NCBI GenBank assembly: GCA_020027875.1
Contig: JAHRHA010000003.1
Coordinates: forward strand, 1 to 64,000
Length of the DNA stretch: 64,000 nucleotides
Direction: 5' to 3'
From: Micromonosporaceae bacterium
Lineage (GTDB): Bacteria > Actinomycetota > Actinomycetes > Mycobacteriales > Micromonosporaceae
Part shown: in pieces, positions 45,560-54,592 of the stretch
How positions within the stretch are numbered: the first letter of the stretch is position 1
Layout: every line of letters begins with the position of its first letter
Notes under the pieces: model-generated
Told to the model about the DNA's origin: nothing
Database searches by the model: none
What the model saw: the letters and a program-made list of their open reading frames with translations, nothing else
Translations under genes and position numbers: made by a program

Positions 45560-46153
45560 TTACTCCTCGGTCAGTGGCTCATTCGTTGCTGTTGCTCGTT
45601 CGGTGAGGTGCTCGAGCGCCGCCCAGCGCGGGTCGACCTGGCGGTGACTGTGGTCAGCCGGCAGCTCGTCCCAGTGTGATCCACACTCGGGGCACAACCC
45701 TGGGCAATCCTCGCGACACAACGGGTTGGTTGGCAGCGCGAGCACCACCGCATCCCGCAGTTCCGGCTCCAGGTCGATCAGATCGCCCTGCATCCGGCCA
45801 ACCTCGTCCTCGTCGGCCGTCTCGTCCGTGGTGCTGTGCGCGTAGGCGTACAGCTCCACGAAGCTCGCGTCCAACGTGTCGTCGATCTCGCGTAGGCAGC
45901 GACCGCACTCACCCGTCAGCGTCGCCGTTGCCCGGGCGGAGACAAGTACTCCCTCCGACACAGACTCCATGCGCAGCGTCAGGACCAGGTCGGCGCCCTC
46001 CGGCACGCGGATCAACTCCAGGCCGAGATCCGACGGGGCGGGGATCACCCGCTCGACCACACGCATCGCCCCCGGGCTGCGCGGTAGATCTCTCGTGTCG
46101 AGGACCATCGGCGACCGGGGGTCGAGGTGTATCGGCTGGTAATCGCGCATCAT
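45560..46153 (-). CDS. DUF177/YceD family protein
   Basis: 197 residues. YceD features: GLELIRVPEGADLVLTLRME, ATATLTGECGRCLREIDDTL, and a second Cys pair in PLCREDCPGLCPECGSHWDE, before rpmF. YceD-family proteins are tied to 23S rRNA processing or stability (also in plants), shown by gene linkage to rpmF and some genetics. It corresponds to M. tuberculosis Rv2926c in position. Confidence 0.88.
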   Translation of the reverse strand: MMRDYQPIHLDPRSPMVLDTRDLPRSPGAMRVVERVIPAPSDLGLELIRVPEGADLVLTLRMESVSEGVLVSARATATLTGECGRCLREIDDTLDASFVELYAYAHSTTDETADEDEVGRMQGDLIDLEPELRDAVVLALPTNPLCREDCPGLCPECGSHWDELPADHSHRQVDPRWAALEHLTERATATNEPLTEE

Positions 46154-46198
46154 CAGACTCCGGCCTAGAGAGGCCGTCGAAGAAGATTACCCCATGCC

Positions 46199-46246
46199 TC
46201 GCCGATCATGACCTGGAGGTCTTGATCGACGGGGCGGCGACGGTCA
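46199..46246. repeat. 79-bp palindromic intergenic element, copy 5 (degenerate)
   Basis: GCCGATCATGACCTGGAGGTCTTGATCGACG followed by GGCGACGGTCAG. One arm has a changed base (CTTGATC), and the distal part is lost. The stop codon of the SepIVA-like gene (46246-46244) lies inside it. Confidence 0.75.
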
Positions 46247-46750
46247 GAACGGCAGGTGGTGGTCGCGGTCGTGGTCGCGGTCGTCACCCTGGAAGGCGCC
46301 GATCTCGCGCAGGGCATGCATCTTGTCACGGCCGCGCTCGATCGAGGCCAGGGATCGGGTGAGGAACTGCTCAAAGTTCGCCAGCGTCGTGTCGACGTAC
46401 TCATCGACCTCGTCCCGCAGCCGCTGCGCCTCCGCCCGGGCCTCGTTGACCATCCGAGTGCTCTCCCGGTCGGCGGACACGACGACCTCGTTGCGAGAGA
46501 CGAGACGGTGGTGCTCCGCCTCCGCCTCCGCGATCATCCGATCCGCCTCACGCTGGCCGGCGTCCAGGATCTTGTCACGCTCGTCGAGGAGAGCCCCCGC
46601 CCGGCGCAGCTCACCAGGTATTTCGCTGCGAAGCTGCTCCAGCAGCCCGACCATCTCGCCGCGGTCGAGCATGCAGTTACGCGACATCGGTACGTTTCGC
46701 GCCGTCTCTACGAGTGAGATGATCTCGTCGATGCGGTCCTTCGGATCCAC
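46244..46750 (-). CDS. sepIVA: DivIVA-like coiled-coil protein (SepIVA, Rv2927c homologue)
   Basis: 168 residues, starting MDPKDRIDEIISLVETARNV and then PMSRNCMLDRGEMVGLLEQL. Residues 45-140 are a long alpha-helical coiled coil (AGQREADRMIAEAEAEHHRL, NEARAEAQRLRDEVDEYVDT). It matches the SepIVA family in sequence type and in position between coaD and the DUF177 gene; in mycobacteria SepIVA is an essential septation and elongation factor. The C terminus DDRDHDRDHH is a short Asp/His repeat and its end is set by the palindromic element. Confidence 0.85.
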   Translation of the reverse strand: MDPKDRIDEIISLVETARNVPMSRNCMLDRGEMVGLLEQLRSEIPGELRRAGALLDERDKILDAGQREADRMIAEAEAEHHRLVSRNEVVVSADRESTRMVNEARAEAQRLRDEVDEYVDTTLANFEQFLTRSLASIERGRDKMHALREIGAFQGDDRDHDRDHHLPF

Positions 46751-46908
46751 CGAGGGTCTCTCCTTGTCCTAACCCTGCGACCTGTCTCGCAACTGCTTCC
46801 ATCATGCGGCCTCATCCATGATGGGCTCCAGCCGCCACCGCGGTGGACGCGGTACCGAACGCCGCGAACGGCGGCCCACGGCGTGGCGGAGCCCGATCAC
46901 ACGGTGGA

Positions 46909-47394
46909 TCACCGGCCGTCCTGGCGAAATCGGTCGCTCAGTCGGCGCGCCACGACCTCCGGTACATGCGGGGTGATGTCGCCGCCCCATTTCGCGACGT
47001 CCTTGACCAGGCTCGACGAGAGATATGAGTGCTGCGGGTTGGTGGGCATGAAGAGCGTTTCGACCCCAGCCAGCCCGACGTTCATCTGCGCCATCTGCAG
47101 TTCGTAGTCGAAGTCGCTCACCGCCCGCAGGCCCTTGACCACGACGCTGGCGTGCTGGGCCTGGCAGAAGTCGACCAGCAGCCCCTGGAACGCCTCGATC
47201 CGCACGTTCTCGAAGGGCTTGGCGACCTCGCGGAGCATGTCCAGACGCTCTTCGATGGAGAAGAGCCCGCGCTTGGACTCGTTTACGAGGACTGCGACGA
47301 TCACCTCGTCGAAGAGTCGGCTGGACCGCCCGATGATGTCCAGGTGACCGTTGGTCACCGGATCGAACGAACCGGGGCAGACCGCACGCCTCAT
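46909..47394 (-). CDS. coaD: Phosphopantetheine adenylyltransferase
   Basis: 161 residues from ATG 47394 (GGGAGG upstream), starting MRRAVCPGSFDPVTNGHLDI with the T-x-G-H nucleotidyl motif. FSIEERLDMLREVAKPFENV, VVKGLRAVSDFDYELQMAQM and SLVKDVAKWGGDITPHVPE are canonical. It makes dephospho-CoA from phosphopantetheine and ATP. It overlaps rsmD by 4 bases; the pair is a common actinobacterial arrangement. Confidence 0.95.
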   Translation of the reverse strand: MRRAVCPGSFDPVTNGHLDIIGRSSRLFDEVIVAVLVNESKRGLFSIEERLDMLREVAKPFENVRIEAFQGLLVDFCQAQHASVVVKGLRAVSDFDYELQMAQMNVGLAGVETLFMPTNPQHSYLSSSLVKDVAKWGGDITPHVPEVVARRLSDRFRQDGR

Positions 47395-47996
47395 TCCACG
47401 CCTCCCTGGTCGCGCGCCCTTACGACCGGCGACCGTACCACCGACCTTCCGTACCACAACGTCGTCTCCCCGTAACGACGGCCACGTTCTGGCGTGACGC
47501 CTCCGGGCCAGATCGGCTCCGGTGATCGGGTCGACCGCTCGATCACCACGACGGCATCCGGTGCGAGCCACTCCTCGTCCACCAGGGCCGAGAGCACCGC
47601 CGCGATCTCGCCATCTGCCACCTCGTACGGCGGATCGGCGAACACGACGTGGTAAGGCTGTTCCGGCCCGTGGGCCAACGCCGTGGCGACCCGGGCCGTG
47701 GAGAGCCGGCAGATCTGGTCCAGGGCGAGGGCGCTGATGTTGTCCCGGGCGATCCGCGCCGCCCTCGGGTCAGACTCCACCAGGAGGACCGCCAACGCCC
47801 CCCGGGACGCCGCCTCGAGACCCACCGCGCCCGATCCCGCGTAGAGATCCGCGAAGCGGCAGTCCTCCAGCTCCATCAGCGACTCCAGGGTGGAGAACAA
47901 GGCCTCCCGGACCCGATCGGAGGTGGGGCGGGTGACGCGACCACCCGGGGTGGCGATACGCCGGCCGCCCCGGCTGCCCGAGATGATCCGCGTCAT
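47391..47996 (-). CDS. rsmD: 16S rRNA (guanine966-N2)-methyltransferase RsmD
   Basis: 201 residues: MTRIISGSRGGRRIATPGGR, RPTSDRVREALFSTLESL, SAM-binding FADLYAGSGAVGLEAASRGA and catalytic VVFADPPYE (the N/D-PPY motif). It modifies G966 of 16S rRNA. The stop of recG lies 2 bases upstream of its start, and it overlaps coaD. Confidence 0.94.
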   Translation of the reverse strand: MTRIISGSRGGRRIATPGGRVTRPTSDRVREALFSTLESLMELEDCRFADLYAGSGAVGLEAASRGALAVLLVESDPRAARIARDNISALALDQICRLSTARVATALAHGPEQPYHVVFADPPYEVADGEIAAVLSALVDEEWLAPDAVVVIERSTRSPEPIWPGGVTPERGRRYGETTLWYGRSVVRSPVVRARDQGGVE

Positions 47997-47998
47997 TT

Positions 47999-50206
47999 TC
48001 AGCCCTTCTCGAGGAACTCGGCCCGTTCCTCGTCGACCAGCGCGGCGACCGCCGCCGCCAGGGCCGGATGCGCGACCAGCTCCGGATCCCGGTCCAGCAG
48101 ATCGATCGCCTCCTGCCTCGCCTCGGCGATCACGTCTTCGTCCCGCAGCAACGAGAGCAGACGGAGGTGGGAGCGACTGCCCGACTGCGCCTCGCCCAAC
48201 ACGTCGCCCTCACGGCGCTGTTCCAGGTCGAGCTTCGCCAACTGGAATCCATCCTGTGTGGACGCCACCGCCTCGAGCCGTTCCCGGGCCGAGGCCGCGG
48301 CGTTCGCCTCGGTCACGAAGAGGCAGATCCCGGGGGCGGATCCACGGCCCACCCGCCCACGCAGCTGGTGCAGCTGTGACACGCCGAACCGGTCCGCGTC
48401 CAGCACGATCATCGCGGTTGTGTTGGGGACGTCGACACCGACTTCGATCACTGTGGTCGCCACGATCACGTCCAGCCTTCCGACCGCGAAGTCGCGCATC
48501 ACCGAGTCCTTCTCGTCGCCGGGCAACCTGCCGTGCAGCACGCCGACCCGCAGCCCGGCCAGCTCACCCGCCATGAGCAGCGGCGCTACGTCGAGCACCG
48601 CGATCGGCGGCCGGCGCGTTGACCCAGCCTCACCGGCCGAGGATGTGTCCTCTGCCGCTGCGTCCTCCGGCGCCGCGTCCCCGCCGATGCGCGGGCATAC
48701 CACGTAACCCTGGTGCCCCTTCTCGACCTCCTCACGCAGCCGTTTCCAGGCCCTGGCGAGGTGCGCCGGCTTCTCCGCCGCCGGCACCACATGGCTGGCG
48801 ATCGGTGACCTGCCGAGCGGTAGCTCCGACAGGGTCGAGGTCTCCAGGTCGCCGAAGACCGTCATCGCCACCGTCCGCGGGATCGGCGTCGCAGTCATGA
48901 CCAGTACGTGCGGCGGCTGCTCCGCCTTCGCCCTGAGGGCGTCGCGCTGCTCGACCCCGAACCGGTGCTGCTCGTCGACCACCACGAGACCCAGGTCGGC
49001 GAAGTCCACCCCTTCGTAGAGCAGCGCATGCGTCCCCACCACGATGCCCGCCTCGCCCGACGCCACTGAGGCAAGTGCCCGCCGCCGGGCCGGTGCTCCC
49101 TGCGAGCCCGTCACCAGGGCCACCTGGGTCGCCCTCTCCGCACCCTCCAGCTCGCCCGCGCGACCCATCGGGCCAAGCAGCTCGCGAATGCTGCGGTAAT
49201 GCTGCGCTGCCAGCACCTCCGTCGGCGCCAGGATCGCGGTCTGGCCGCCCGCGTCGACCACCTGCAGCATCCCGCGCAGCGCGCACAACGTCTTGCCCGA
49301 GCCCACCTCCCCTTGCAGGAGCCGATGCATCGGATGGGGTGTCTCAAGGTCCGCCGCTATCTCCTGGCCGACCGCAACCTGACCCCGGGTCAGCGTGAAC
49401 GGCAACGCCGCGTCGAAGTCCGCGAGGATGCCCTGGCCACGCCGGACGCGCGGCACCGCCGGCCAGGCCGCCGACCGCATCTTGCGCTGGACGAGCGAGA
49501 CCTGAACCGCAAACGCCTCATCCCACTTCAGGCGCTTCCTCGACGCGCCCACCATCTCCCACGACGAGGGTCGATGGATCTCACGAAGAGCGGTCGGAAG
49601 ATCGATCAACCCGCGGGCAACCCGAAGCGACGCCGTCATCGGATCGGGTGGATCTTCGAGTGTCTCCAAGACCGTACGAAGGCAGGCGGCGATCTTCCAC
49701 GAGCGCAGATCCTTGGTCGCCGGATACACCGGGATCAGCGCACCGGCGAACTCCTCGACAGTGGTGGCGCCGCGGCCATCCAGCATGACGTACTCGGGAT
49801 GGGTCAGCTGACGGCGCTTCTTGAACTCGGTGACCGTCCCAGCGAACAGCCCGACCGCACCCCGGGCCAACTCCCGCCCCCGCCAGTCGACCTTCTTGAG
49901 ATACTTGCCGAAGAAGGTGAGTTTCAACTCCCCACCGGAGCCGTCGCCGACGACGGCCTCGAACAGCGCCCCGCCGCCCTTCTGGAACTCCCGTGCGTGG
50001 GCACTCTTGACCTGGGCAACGATCGTGACCTCCTCGCCCGGAACAAGGCTGGCGATGTCGGTGAGCTCGCCCCGCTTCGCGTAGCGGCGCGGGAAGTGAT
50101 AGACGAGGTCCCGAACCGTACGCATGCCGAACGCCTCGTTGAGCGCCTTGCCCGCGGTGTTGCCGACACCAGCCGCCTTCGCCAATGGTGTGTCCAGTGT
50201 GGTCAC
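47999..50206 (-). CDS. recG: ATP-dependent DNA helicase RecG
   Basis: 735 residues from GTG 50206, whose GTGA overlaps the stop of the upstream gene. Wedge domain FEAVVGDGSGGELKLTFFGK; Walker A LLQGEVGSGKTLCALRGML near residue 302; DEQH box VVVDEQHRFGVEQRDALR; motifs MTATPIPRTVAMTVFGDL, VATTVIEVGVDVPN and QLRGRVGRGSAPGICLFV. An Asp/Glu/Ala-rich insert (GGDAAPEDAAAEDTSSAGE) lies between the helicase halves. It remodels stalled replication forks and R-loops. Confidence 0.95.
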   Translation of the reverse strand: MTTLDTPLAKAAGVGNTAGKALNEAFGMRTVRDLVYHFPRRYAKRGELTDIASLVPGEEVTIVAQVKSAHAREFQKGGGALFEAVVGDGSGGELKLTFFGKYLKKVDWRGRELARGAVGLFAGTVTEFKKRRQLTHPEYVMLDGRGATTVEEFAGALIPVYPATKDLRSWKIAACLRTVLETLEDPPDPMTASLRVARGLIDLPTALREIHRPSSWEMVGASRKRLKWDEAFAVQVSLVQRKMRSAAWPAVPRVRRGQGILADFDAALPFTLTRGQVAVGQEIAADLETPHPMHRLLQGEVGSGKTLCALRGMLQVVDAGGQTAILAPTEVLAAQHYRSIRELLGPMGRAGELEGAERATQVALVTGSQGAPARRRALASVASGEAGIVVGTHALLYEGVDFADLGLVVVDEQHRFGVEQRDALRAKAEQPPHVLVMTATPIPRTVAMTVFGDLETSTLSELPLGRSPIASHVVPAAEKPAHLARAWKRLREEVEKGHQGYVVCPRIGGDAAPEDAAAEDTSSAGEAGSTRRPPIAVLDVAPLLMAGELAGLRVGVLHGRLPGDEKDSVMRDFAVGRLDVIVATTVIEVGVDVPNTTAMIVLDADRFGVSQLHQLRGRVGRGSAPGICLFVTEANAAASARERLEAVASTQDGFQLAKLDLEQRREGDVLGEAQSGSRSHLRLLSLLRDEDVIAEARQEAIDLLDRDPELVAHPALAAAVAALVDEERAEFLEKG

Positions 50207-51882
50207 TCGACACCTACCAGAAGCGGATAGTGCGGCTGGCCCCCCTGGTAGGCCTGGACCTCGACGAACGGCCACTGTTCTGCGATGTGGTGGGTCAGGA
50301 GCTCGCTAAGGTCCGGCGGCGCGTCGGCACCGATGATGAGCGTGACCATCTCCCCACCGCCGGCGAGCATCCGGTCGAGCAGGATGACGCATGTCTTTCG
50401 CATCTCCTTGCCGATCACGTTCACCTCGCCCTCGACGAGGGCGAGTACGTCCCCGGCCTCGCATCGGCCAGCAACCGTCAACGCGTCGCGGGTGGCGATG
50501 GTGACTTCCGCATATCGGCAGGCCCCGGCGGCCTCGGCCATGGCGATCACTTCGTCGTGGAACCTGCGCGTAGGGTCCCGCACCGCGATGGCCGCCAGCG
50601 CCTGCACCGGCGAGCGGGTCGGCACCACTCCGACCCGGATCCCCGCCGCGCGGGCCTCCTCGGCCGCGGCGGCCGCGACCGCGTGCACATTGGAGTCGTT
50701 CGGCAGCAGCACGACGCGACCCGCTCGGGTCGCGCGAATCGCGTCCAACACCTCAGCGGTGGACGGGTTGTTCGTGGGGCCACCGTCCACGACGATCGCC
50801 CCCTCCGACGCGAAGAGATCCCTTAGCCCAGGTCCGCCCGCGACCGCCACCACGCCTCGCGCCTCTTGGTCGACGGCGATGCCCGCCTGCGCGGCGATCT
50901 GGTCGGCGAATCTCGTCACGGAGATCCGGTGCGGACGTCCCGCGCCGAGACCCGCCTCGATGGCCGCGCCGACGTCGTTGACGTGCACGTGGACGTTCCA
51001 TGTGGGGATGGCCTCCCCGGCCCCCGTGCCGACCACCACCAGCGAGTCGCCAAGATCACGAAGGACCAGCTTCATCGACTCCACCGCGTCCTCGTTGGCG
51101 TCGAGAAGGTACTGCACCTCATACCCGTACTCAGCCGATCCGGTCTCCCGTGCCACCGTGAGCAGCCTCGGGTCACGAGCGACCTTTGCCAGCGGCGCCG
51201 TTGCCGGGGCCTGACCGGTGACGACCTCGACGAGCGCGTCGAGCAGGACGACGAGTCCGCGCCCGCCCGCGTCCACGACGCCCGCTCTCGCGAGGACGGG
51301 CAGCTGCTCTGGGGTACGGGCCAGCGCCGCGGCCGCTCCTTTCGCCGCGGCCCGGACCACCGTGGCGAGATCGTCGGTGTCCGCGGCCATGGCCGACGCC
51401 GCGGCGGCGGTCGCCACGGTGAGTACGGTCCCCTCGACGGGTTCCGCGACCGCGGCATACCCGGCCTTGGCCGCGGCGGTGAGCGCGTCGGCCACGGCGC
51501 GGCCCCGTGCGGCCGGTACGGCGGCCATCGCGTCCGCTGTGCCGCGCAGGATCTGGGAGACGATCACCCCGGAACTGCCGCGCGCGCCCAACAGCGCGCC
51601 GCGGGCCATGCACCGCAGCACCCGCCCGAGCCGCGCGATCTCACCCTCCATGGCCGGATGCGACTCCCTGGCCGTCTCTGATTCGAGCAGATCGGGCTCG
51701 GCGACCAACGCGTCCCAGGCGGAGGTGACGGTGAGCACGAGGTTGGTGCCGGTGTCGCCGTCCGGCACGGGATAGACGTTGAGCTGATCGATCTCGACCT
51801 GGTGGCGACGCAGCGCGTCCAGACCGGCCGCGCACCAGCGGCGTACGGCGGCGGCGTCGAGGCTGTCCAGCACGGTCCTCAC
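50203..51882 (-). CDS. DAK2/FakA-type kinase subunit (fatty acid kinase-like)
   Basis: 559 residues from GTG 51882. The DhaL-like domain has IDQLNVYPVPDGDTGTNLVL near residue 30 and ARGSSGVIVSQILRGTADAM; the middle has EYGYEVQYLLDANEDAVESM; the C-terminal FakA domain includes VVDGGPTNNPSTAEVLDAIR and VVLLPNDSNVHAVAAAAAEE. FakA with a FakB fatty-acid-binding partner phosphorylates exogenous fatty acids in Firmicutes; actinobacterial orthologues (Rv2974c-Rv2975c in position) are less studied. It lies upstream of recG and divergent from rpmB. Confidence 0.88.
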   Translation of the reverse strand: MRTVLDSLDAAAVRRWCAAGLDALRRHQVEIDQLNVYPVPDGDTGTNLVLTVTSAWDALVAEPDLLESETARESHPAMEGEIARLGRVLRCMARGALLGARGSSGVIVSQILRGTADAMAAVPAARGRAVADALTAAAKAGYAAVAEPVEGTVLTVATAAAASAMAADTDDLATVVRAAAKGAAAALARTPEQLPVLARAGVVDAGGRGLVVLLDALVEVVTGQAPATAPLAKVARDPRLLTVARETGSAEYGYEVQYLLDANEDAVESMKLVLRDLGDSLVVVGTGAGEAIPTWNVHVHVNDVGAAIEAGLGAGRPHRISVTRFADQIAAQAGIAVDQEARGVVAVAGGPGLRDLFASEGAIVVDGGPTNNPSTAEVLDAIRATRAGRVVLLPNDSNVHAVAAAAAEEARAAGIRVGVVPTRSPVQALAAIAVRDPTRRFHDEVIAMAEAAGACRYAEVTIATRDALTVAGRCEAGDVLALVEGEVNVIGKEMRKTCVILLDRMLAGGGEMVTLIIGADAPPDLSELLTHHIAEQWPFVEVQAYQGGQPHYPLLVGVE

Positions 51883-52036
51883 GTTAGTGCCGAGGGCCGA
51901 CAGATGCAGACGCCGACGGCCGACTGATCCTTGCGAGGGGCCCGGATTGGCCCGGCCGATGCCCGATCGGCTACCCTTAGCGGGTTGCCCGGACAAAGAT
52001 CGGGCGCCTTCTTCGCGATCATCTCAGGAGATACCC
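51883..52036. other. Divergent promoter region, fakA-like / rpmB
   Basis: 154 bp that must hold two divergent promoters. A TACCCT at about 51970 is a possible rpmB -10, but no well-spaced -35 was found. Confidence 0.35.
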
Positions 52037-52237
52037 GTGGCAAGCGTGTGCGACGTCTGTGGCAAGGGGCCGGGCTTCGGCCACAACGTGCCATGGTCGA
52101 AGAAGAAGACCAACCGCCGCTGGGACCCGAACATCCAGTCCGTGCGTGTCTCCGCCGGTGGCGGCAACACCAAGCGCCTGCAGGTCTGCACCTCGTGCAT
52201 CAAGGCCGGCAAGGTCGCCCGCGCGTCCCGCGCTTGA
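52037..52237 (+). CDS. rpmB: 50S ribosomal protein L28
   Basis: 66 residues from GTG 52037 (AGGAGATACCC upstream): MASVCDVCGKGPGFGHNVPW SKKKTNRRWDPNIQ, ending LQVCTSCIKAGKVARASRA. Four Cys in two CxxC pairs show the zinc-binding form. It lies divergent from the DAK/recG operon, as in other actinobacteria. The long frame upstream of the GTG is not coding. Confidence 0.95.
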   Translation: MASVCDVCGKGPGFGHNVPWSKKKTNRRWDPNIQSVRVSAGGGNTKRLQVCTSCIKAGKVARASRA

Positions 52238-52259
52238 TCTCCCCTGTGCGTGCCTGCGG

Positions 52260-52763
52260 TCAGAGGTCGCGACCGAACGATACGCAGTCAGGTTCCTCCT
52301 TGTAGTAGCCGTAGTTCGTGATCCGGTCGTACCCGCTCTTCTCATAGAACCTGATCGCCTCGGGCAGAAGGCCGCCGGTCTCGAGCACCACGCGGCGCAT
52401 CCCGTGCTCACGGGCCGATTCCTCCAGCCCGGCTAGCACCGCAGACGCCACGCCGGTGCCACGAACCGCCGGTACTGCGTACAGGCGCTTGATCTCGGCC
52501 ACATCCTCGTCGACATGCTCGTCGACGCCGGCAGCATCCGGTCGGACAAAATGCGACAGCGTCCGCCAGCCACCGCAGGCGACGGGCTCGCCGCCCAGCC
52601 AGGCCACCAGGAAGCACCCCTCCGGCGGGTCGAATTCGACCGCCTCCACCGGGTTCTCGTCGCCCGCGCCGTATCGCTCTGCCAGGTCGGCCTGGGCGGC
52701 CGCGACCAGCGTACGGGCGGCGGGCGTGCCAAACCGGACCTGCCGGATCTCGAGATCACTCAC
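52260..52763 (-). CDS. GNAT-family N-acetyltransferase
   Basis: 167 residues from GTG 52763, starting MSDLEIRQVRFGTPAARTLV. GNAT features: FLVAWLGGEPVACGGWRTLS, then the acetyl-CoA-binding VAEIKRLYAVPAVRGTGVAS AVLAGLEE and the end segment LPEAIRFYEKSGYDRITNYG. Acceptor substrate unknown. It and the two following genes occupy the space between rpmB and thiL where ung commonly lies in related genomes. Confidence 0.88.
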   Translation of the reverse strand: MSDLEIRQVRFGTPAARTLVAAAQADLAERYGAGDENPVEAVEFDPPEGCFLVAWLGGEPVACGGWRTLSHFVRPDAAGVDEHVDEDVAEIKRLYAVPAVRGTGVASAVLAGLEESAREHGMRRVVLETGGLLPEAIRFYEKSGYDRITNYGYYKEEPDCVSFGRDL

Positions 52764-52869
52764 GTCGTAAGAGCGTACGGCGCGCCCGTTACCGCGCCAG
52801 CCCCCGGAACGTGGACGCCACCCGCGCTCGGGGCCCTTAGCGCGTGGGTGAGCGTCCAAGGCCCTTGTC

Positions 52870-53946
52870 TTAGCTGGTCTGGTCCACCTCGTCGACCACG
52901 GTTTGCGTCCAGAGGCTCTGGTACGTCACGTTCTGGTCGTCGCCGGGCACCGGCGGCTGGGTAATGCCGCTATCCGGCGCCAGAAGCGAGCGCACGCCGA
53001 CTGCGTGCCCCGTAGCCGGGTCGAAGAGGATCTCCGTTGTGTCGTTGCCCTCGGCGTGCCGGATCGCCACCAGAGCTCGACCGTCGATCGTGACTGGCTT
53101 CGCGGTGAGCCCGGTCAGCTTGGCCATCGCTCCGTAGAGTGCGACCCTCAGGTCGGTGGGGAGCACGGCGTCCGCATTCCACAGCAGATGCCGCAGCCCG
53201 TCGACGACCTGGTGGTCATCCGACCACGGGCTGCTGGGATCGGCGGTGGCTCGCAGCGCCGCCAGCAGTTGATCGGGGTCGGTGGGCAGCTGCTCGAGCC
53301 ACCGGGGCGTCGGGAACTGGAGGCTGGGGCCGTTCTCGGCCAGGAACTTCCGCAAACCCTCGACCTCGCCCGGGTGGTTGCTTTTCGGCCCCGACGCGGT
53401 GTAGTCCTCGCCGTTCACCACAATCTTGAGCGCGATCATGCCCTGCGGGTCCACCCACATCTGGTGGACTTCCGGGCGCACGATTCCGGCCCCTCTGTCT
53501 CCGTTGGCGGTGATGTCGAAACCCGCGGCCCATCCCTCGCTCCGCACGTAGATCAGCTGACCGGAAGCGAGCGGCTGCGGCTGCGTTGACGCGGCCACCT
53601 GAGCGAGTTGATGGAGCGCCGCGACCGCCTCGGCCGAGGCCGTGCCCTGGTTGAGCCGGTGCTCCTTCGTGTACTGCGGTGCCGGGGTCGTGGCCGACTC
53701 GGCCCCGACCGGCTGCGGGGCTGCGGTACCGGCTCCGCCATGGCGCAACAGGAATGCGGCTGTGGCGACCACCGCGATTACCAGGGCGGCCGCGCCGATC
53801 GGTACGGCGAACCGCACACGCCAATCACGCCGGCGCGCCGGTTCGCTATCTGCCCATCGCGCCGTAACCGCATACCAGGACGTCTCCGGCCCGGTGGTAC
53901 GAGGGGCGACAATCCGTCGTACCGCGTCAATATCTAGATCATTCAT
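52870..53946 (-). CDS. CU044_5270 family membrane protein, partner of the ECF sigma factor
   Basis: 358 residues from ATG 53946, starting MNDLDIDAVRRIVAPRTTGP. A single membrane segment, RFAVPIGAAALVIAVVATAA, at about 45-65 separates a short cytoplasmic part from a large external domain (QLIYVRSEGWAAGFDITANG, EVHQMWVDPQGMIALKIVVN, GLTAKPVTIDGRALVAIRH). This layout matches CU044_5270 proteins, which are regularly encoded after ECF sigma factors. A role as anti-sigma or sensor is inference. Its start overlaps the sigma gene by 8 bases. Confidence 0.85.
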   Translation of the reverse strand: MNDLDIDAVRRIVAPRTTGPETSWYAVTARWADSEPARRRDWRVRFAVPIGAAALVIAVVATAAFLLRHGGAGTAAPQPVGAESATTPAPQYTKEHRLNQGTASAEAVAALHQLAQVAASTQPQPLASGQLIYVRSEGWAAGFDITANGDRGAGIVRPEVHQMWVDPQGMIALKIVVNGEDYTASGPKSNHPGEVEGLRKFLAENGPSLQFPTPRWLEQLPTDPDQLLAALRATADPSSPWSDDHQVVDGLRHLLWNADAVLPTDLRVALYGAMAKLTGLTAKPVTIDGRALVAIRHAEGNDTTEILFDPATGHAVGVRSLLAPDSGITQPPVPGDDQNVTYQSLWTQTVVDEVDQTS

Positions 53947-54541
53947 CGGACCCCTCCGGTTGGGTGGATGCGGCGTGGGTGGACGCAGCGTGGGTGGACG
54001 CCGCGAGCGCGGCGCGGACCTTGGTACGGGCACGGTGCAGCGCCGACTGCACCGAGCCGAGTGGGATGTCGAGGGCGGCCGCGATCTCGGCGTACTCGAG
54101 TTCGGCGACGGCGAAGAGGAGTAGGACGTCGCGCTGGCGGGCGGGCAGCCGGGCGAGCGCCGCGGCGACCCGGCGGGACTGGATGGACGCATCCGCCCGA
54201 GCGACCGCGCAGTCGGCCATGCCGTCCTCAGCGAGCGGGTCGACACCGGTACGGGCGATGGCGCGCAGCGCCCGCACCTCGTCCCGGCGGCGCCGGTGCA
54301 GCACGTTGGTGGCGATGCCGTACAGCCACGCGAGCGCGGTACCCTGCTCCGGCGTGAACCGGTCCCGCCGCTCGTGGGCGAGCAGGAACGTGTCGGCCAC
54401 CACATCCTCGGCAGCCGAGTAGCCGATCCGGCTGGCGCAGTAACGGTGCAGCTGGTGCCCGTACCGCGTGAACAGCCCGGCGACATCGCCCGGATCCACA
54501 TCGGCCAACGTTGACGGCTTTGCCTCCCCCGAGCGGAACAT
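53939..54541 (-). CDS. ECF-family RNA polymerase sigma factor
   Basis: 200 residues from ATG 54541 (a GTG two codons earlier is possible). Sigma region 2: LFTRYGHQLHRYCASRIGYS AAEDVVADTFLLAHER; region 4: LARLPARQRDVLLLFAVAEL EYAEIAAALDIPLGSVQSAL HRAR. The C terminus ends in STHAA pentapeptides (15-bp repeats, 53963-54003). It directs RNA polymerase to an unknown regulon. The neighbouring CU044_5270 gene probably encodes its regulatory partner. Confidence 0.9.
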   Translation of the reverse strand: MFRSGEAKPSTLADVDPGDVAGLFTRYGHQLHRYCASRIGYSAAEDVVADTFLLAHERRDRFTPEQGTALAWLYGIATNVLHRRRRDEVRALRAIARTGVDPLAEDGMADCAVARADASIQSRRVAAALARLPARQRDVLLLFAVAELEYAEIAAALDIPLGSVQSALHRARTKVRAALAASTHAASTHAASTQPEGSDE

Positions 54542-54592
54542 GCTCACCTGTCTAGTTGTCCGATGTCCTGATTCATGTTCCCAGCGGAGCCC

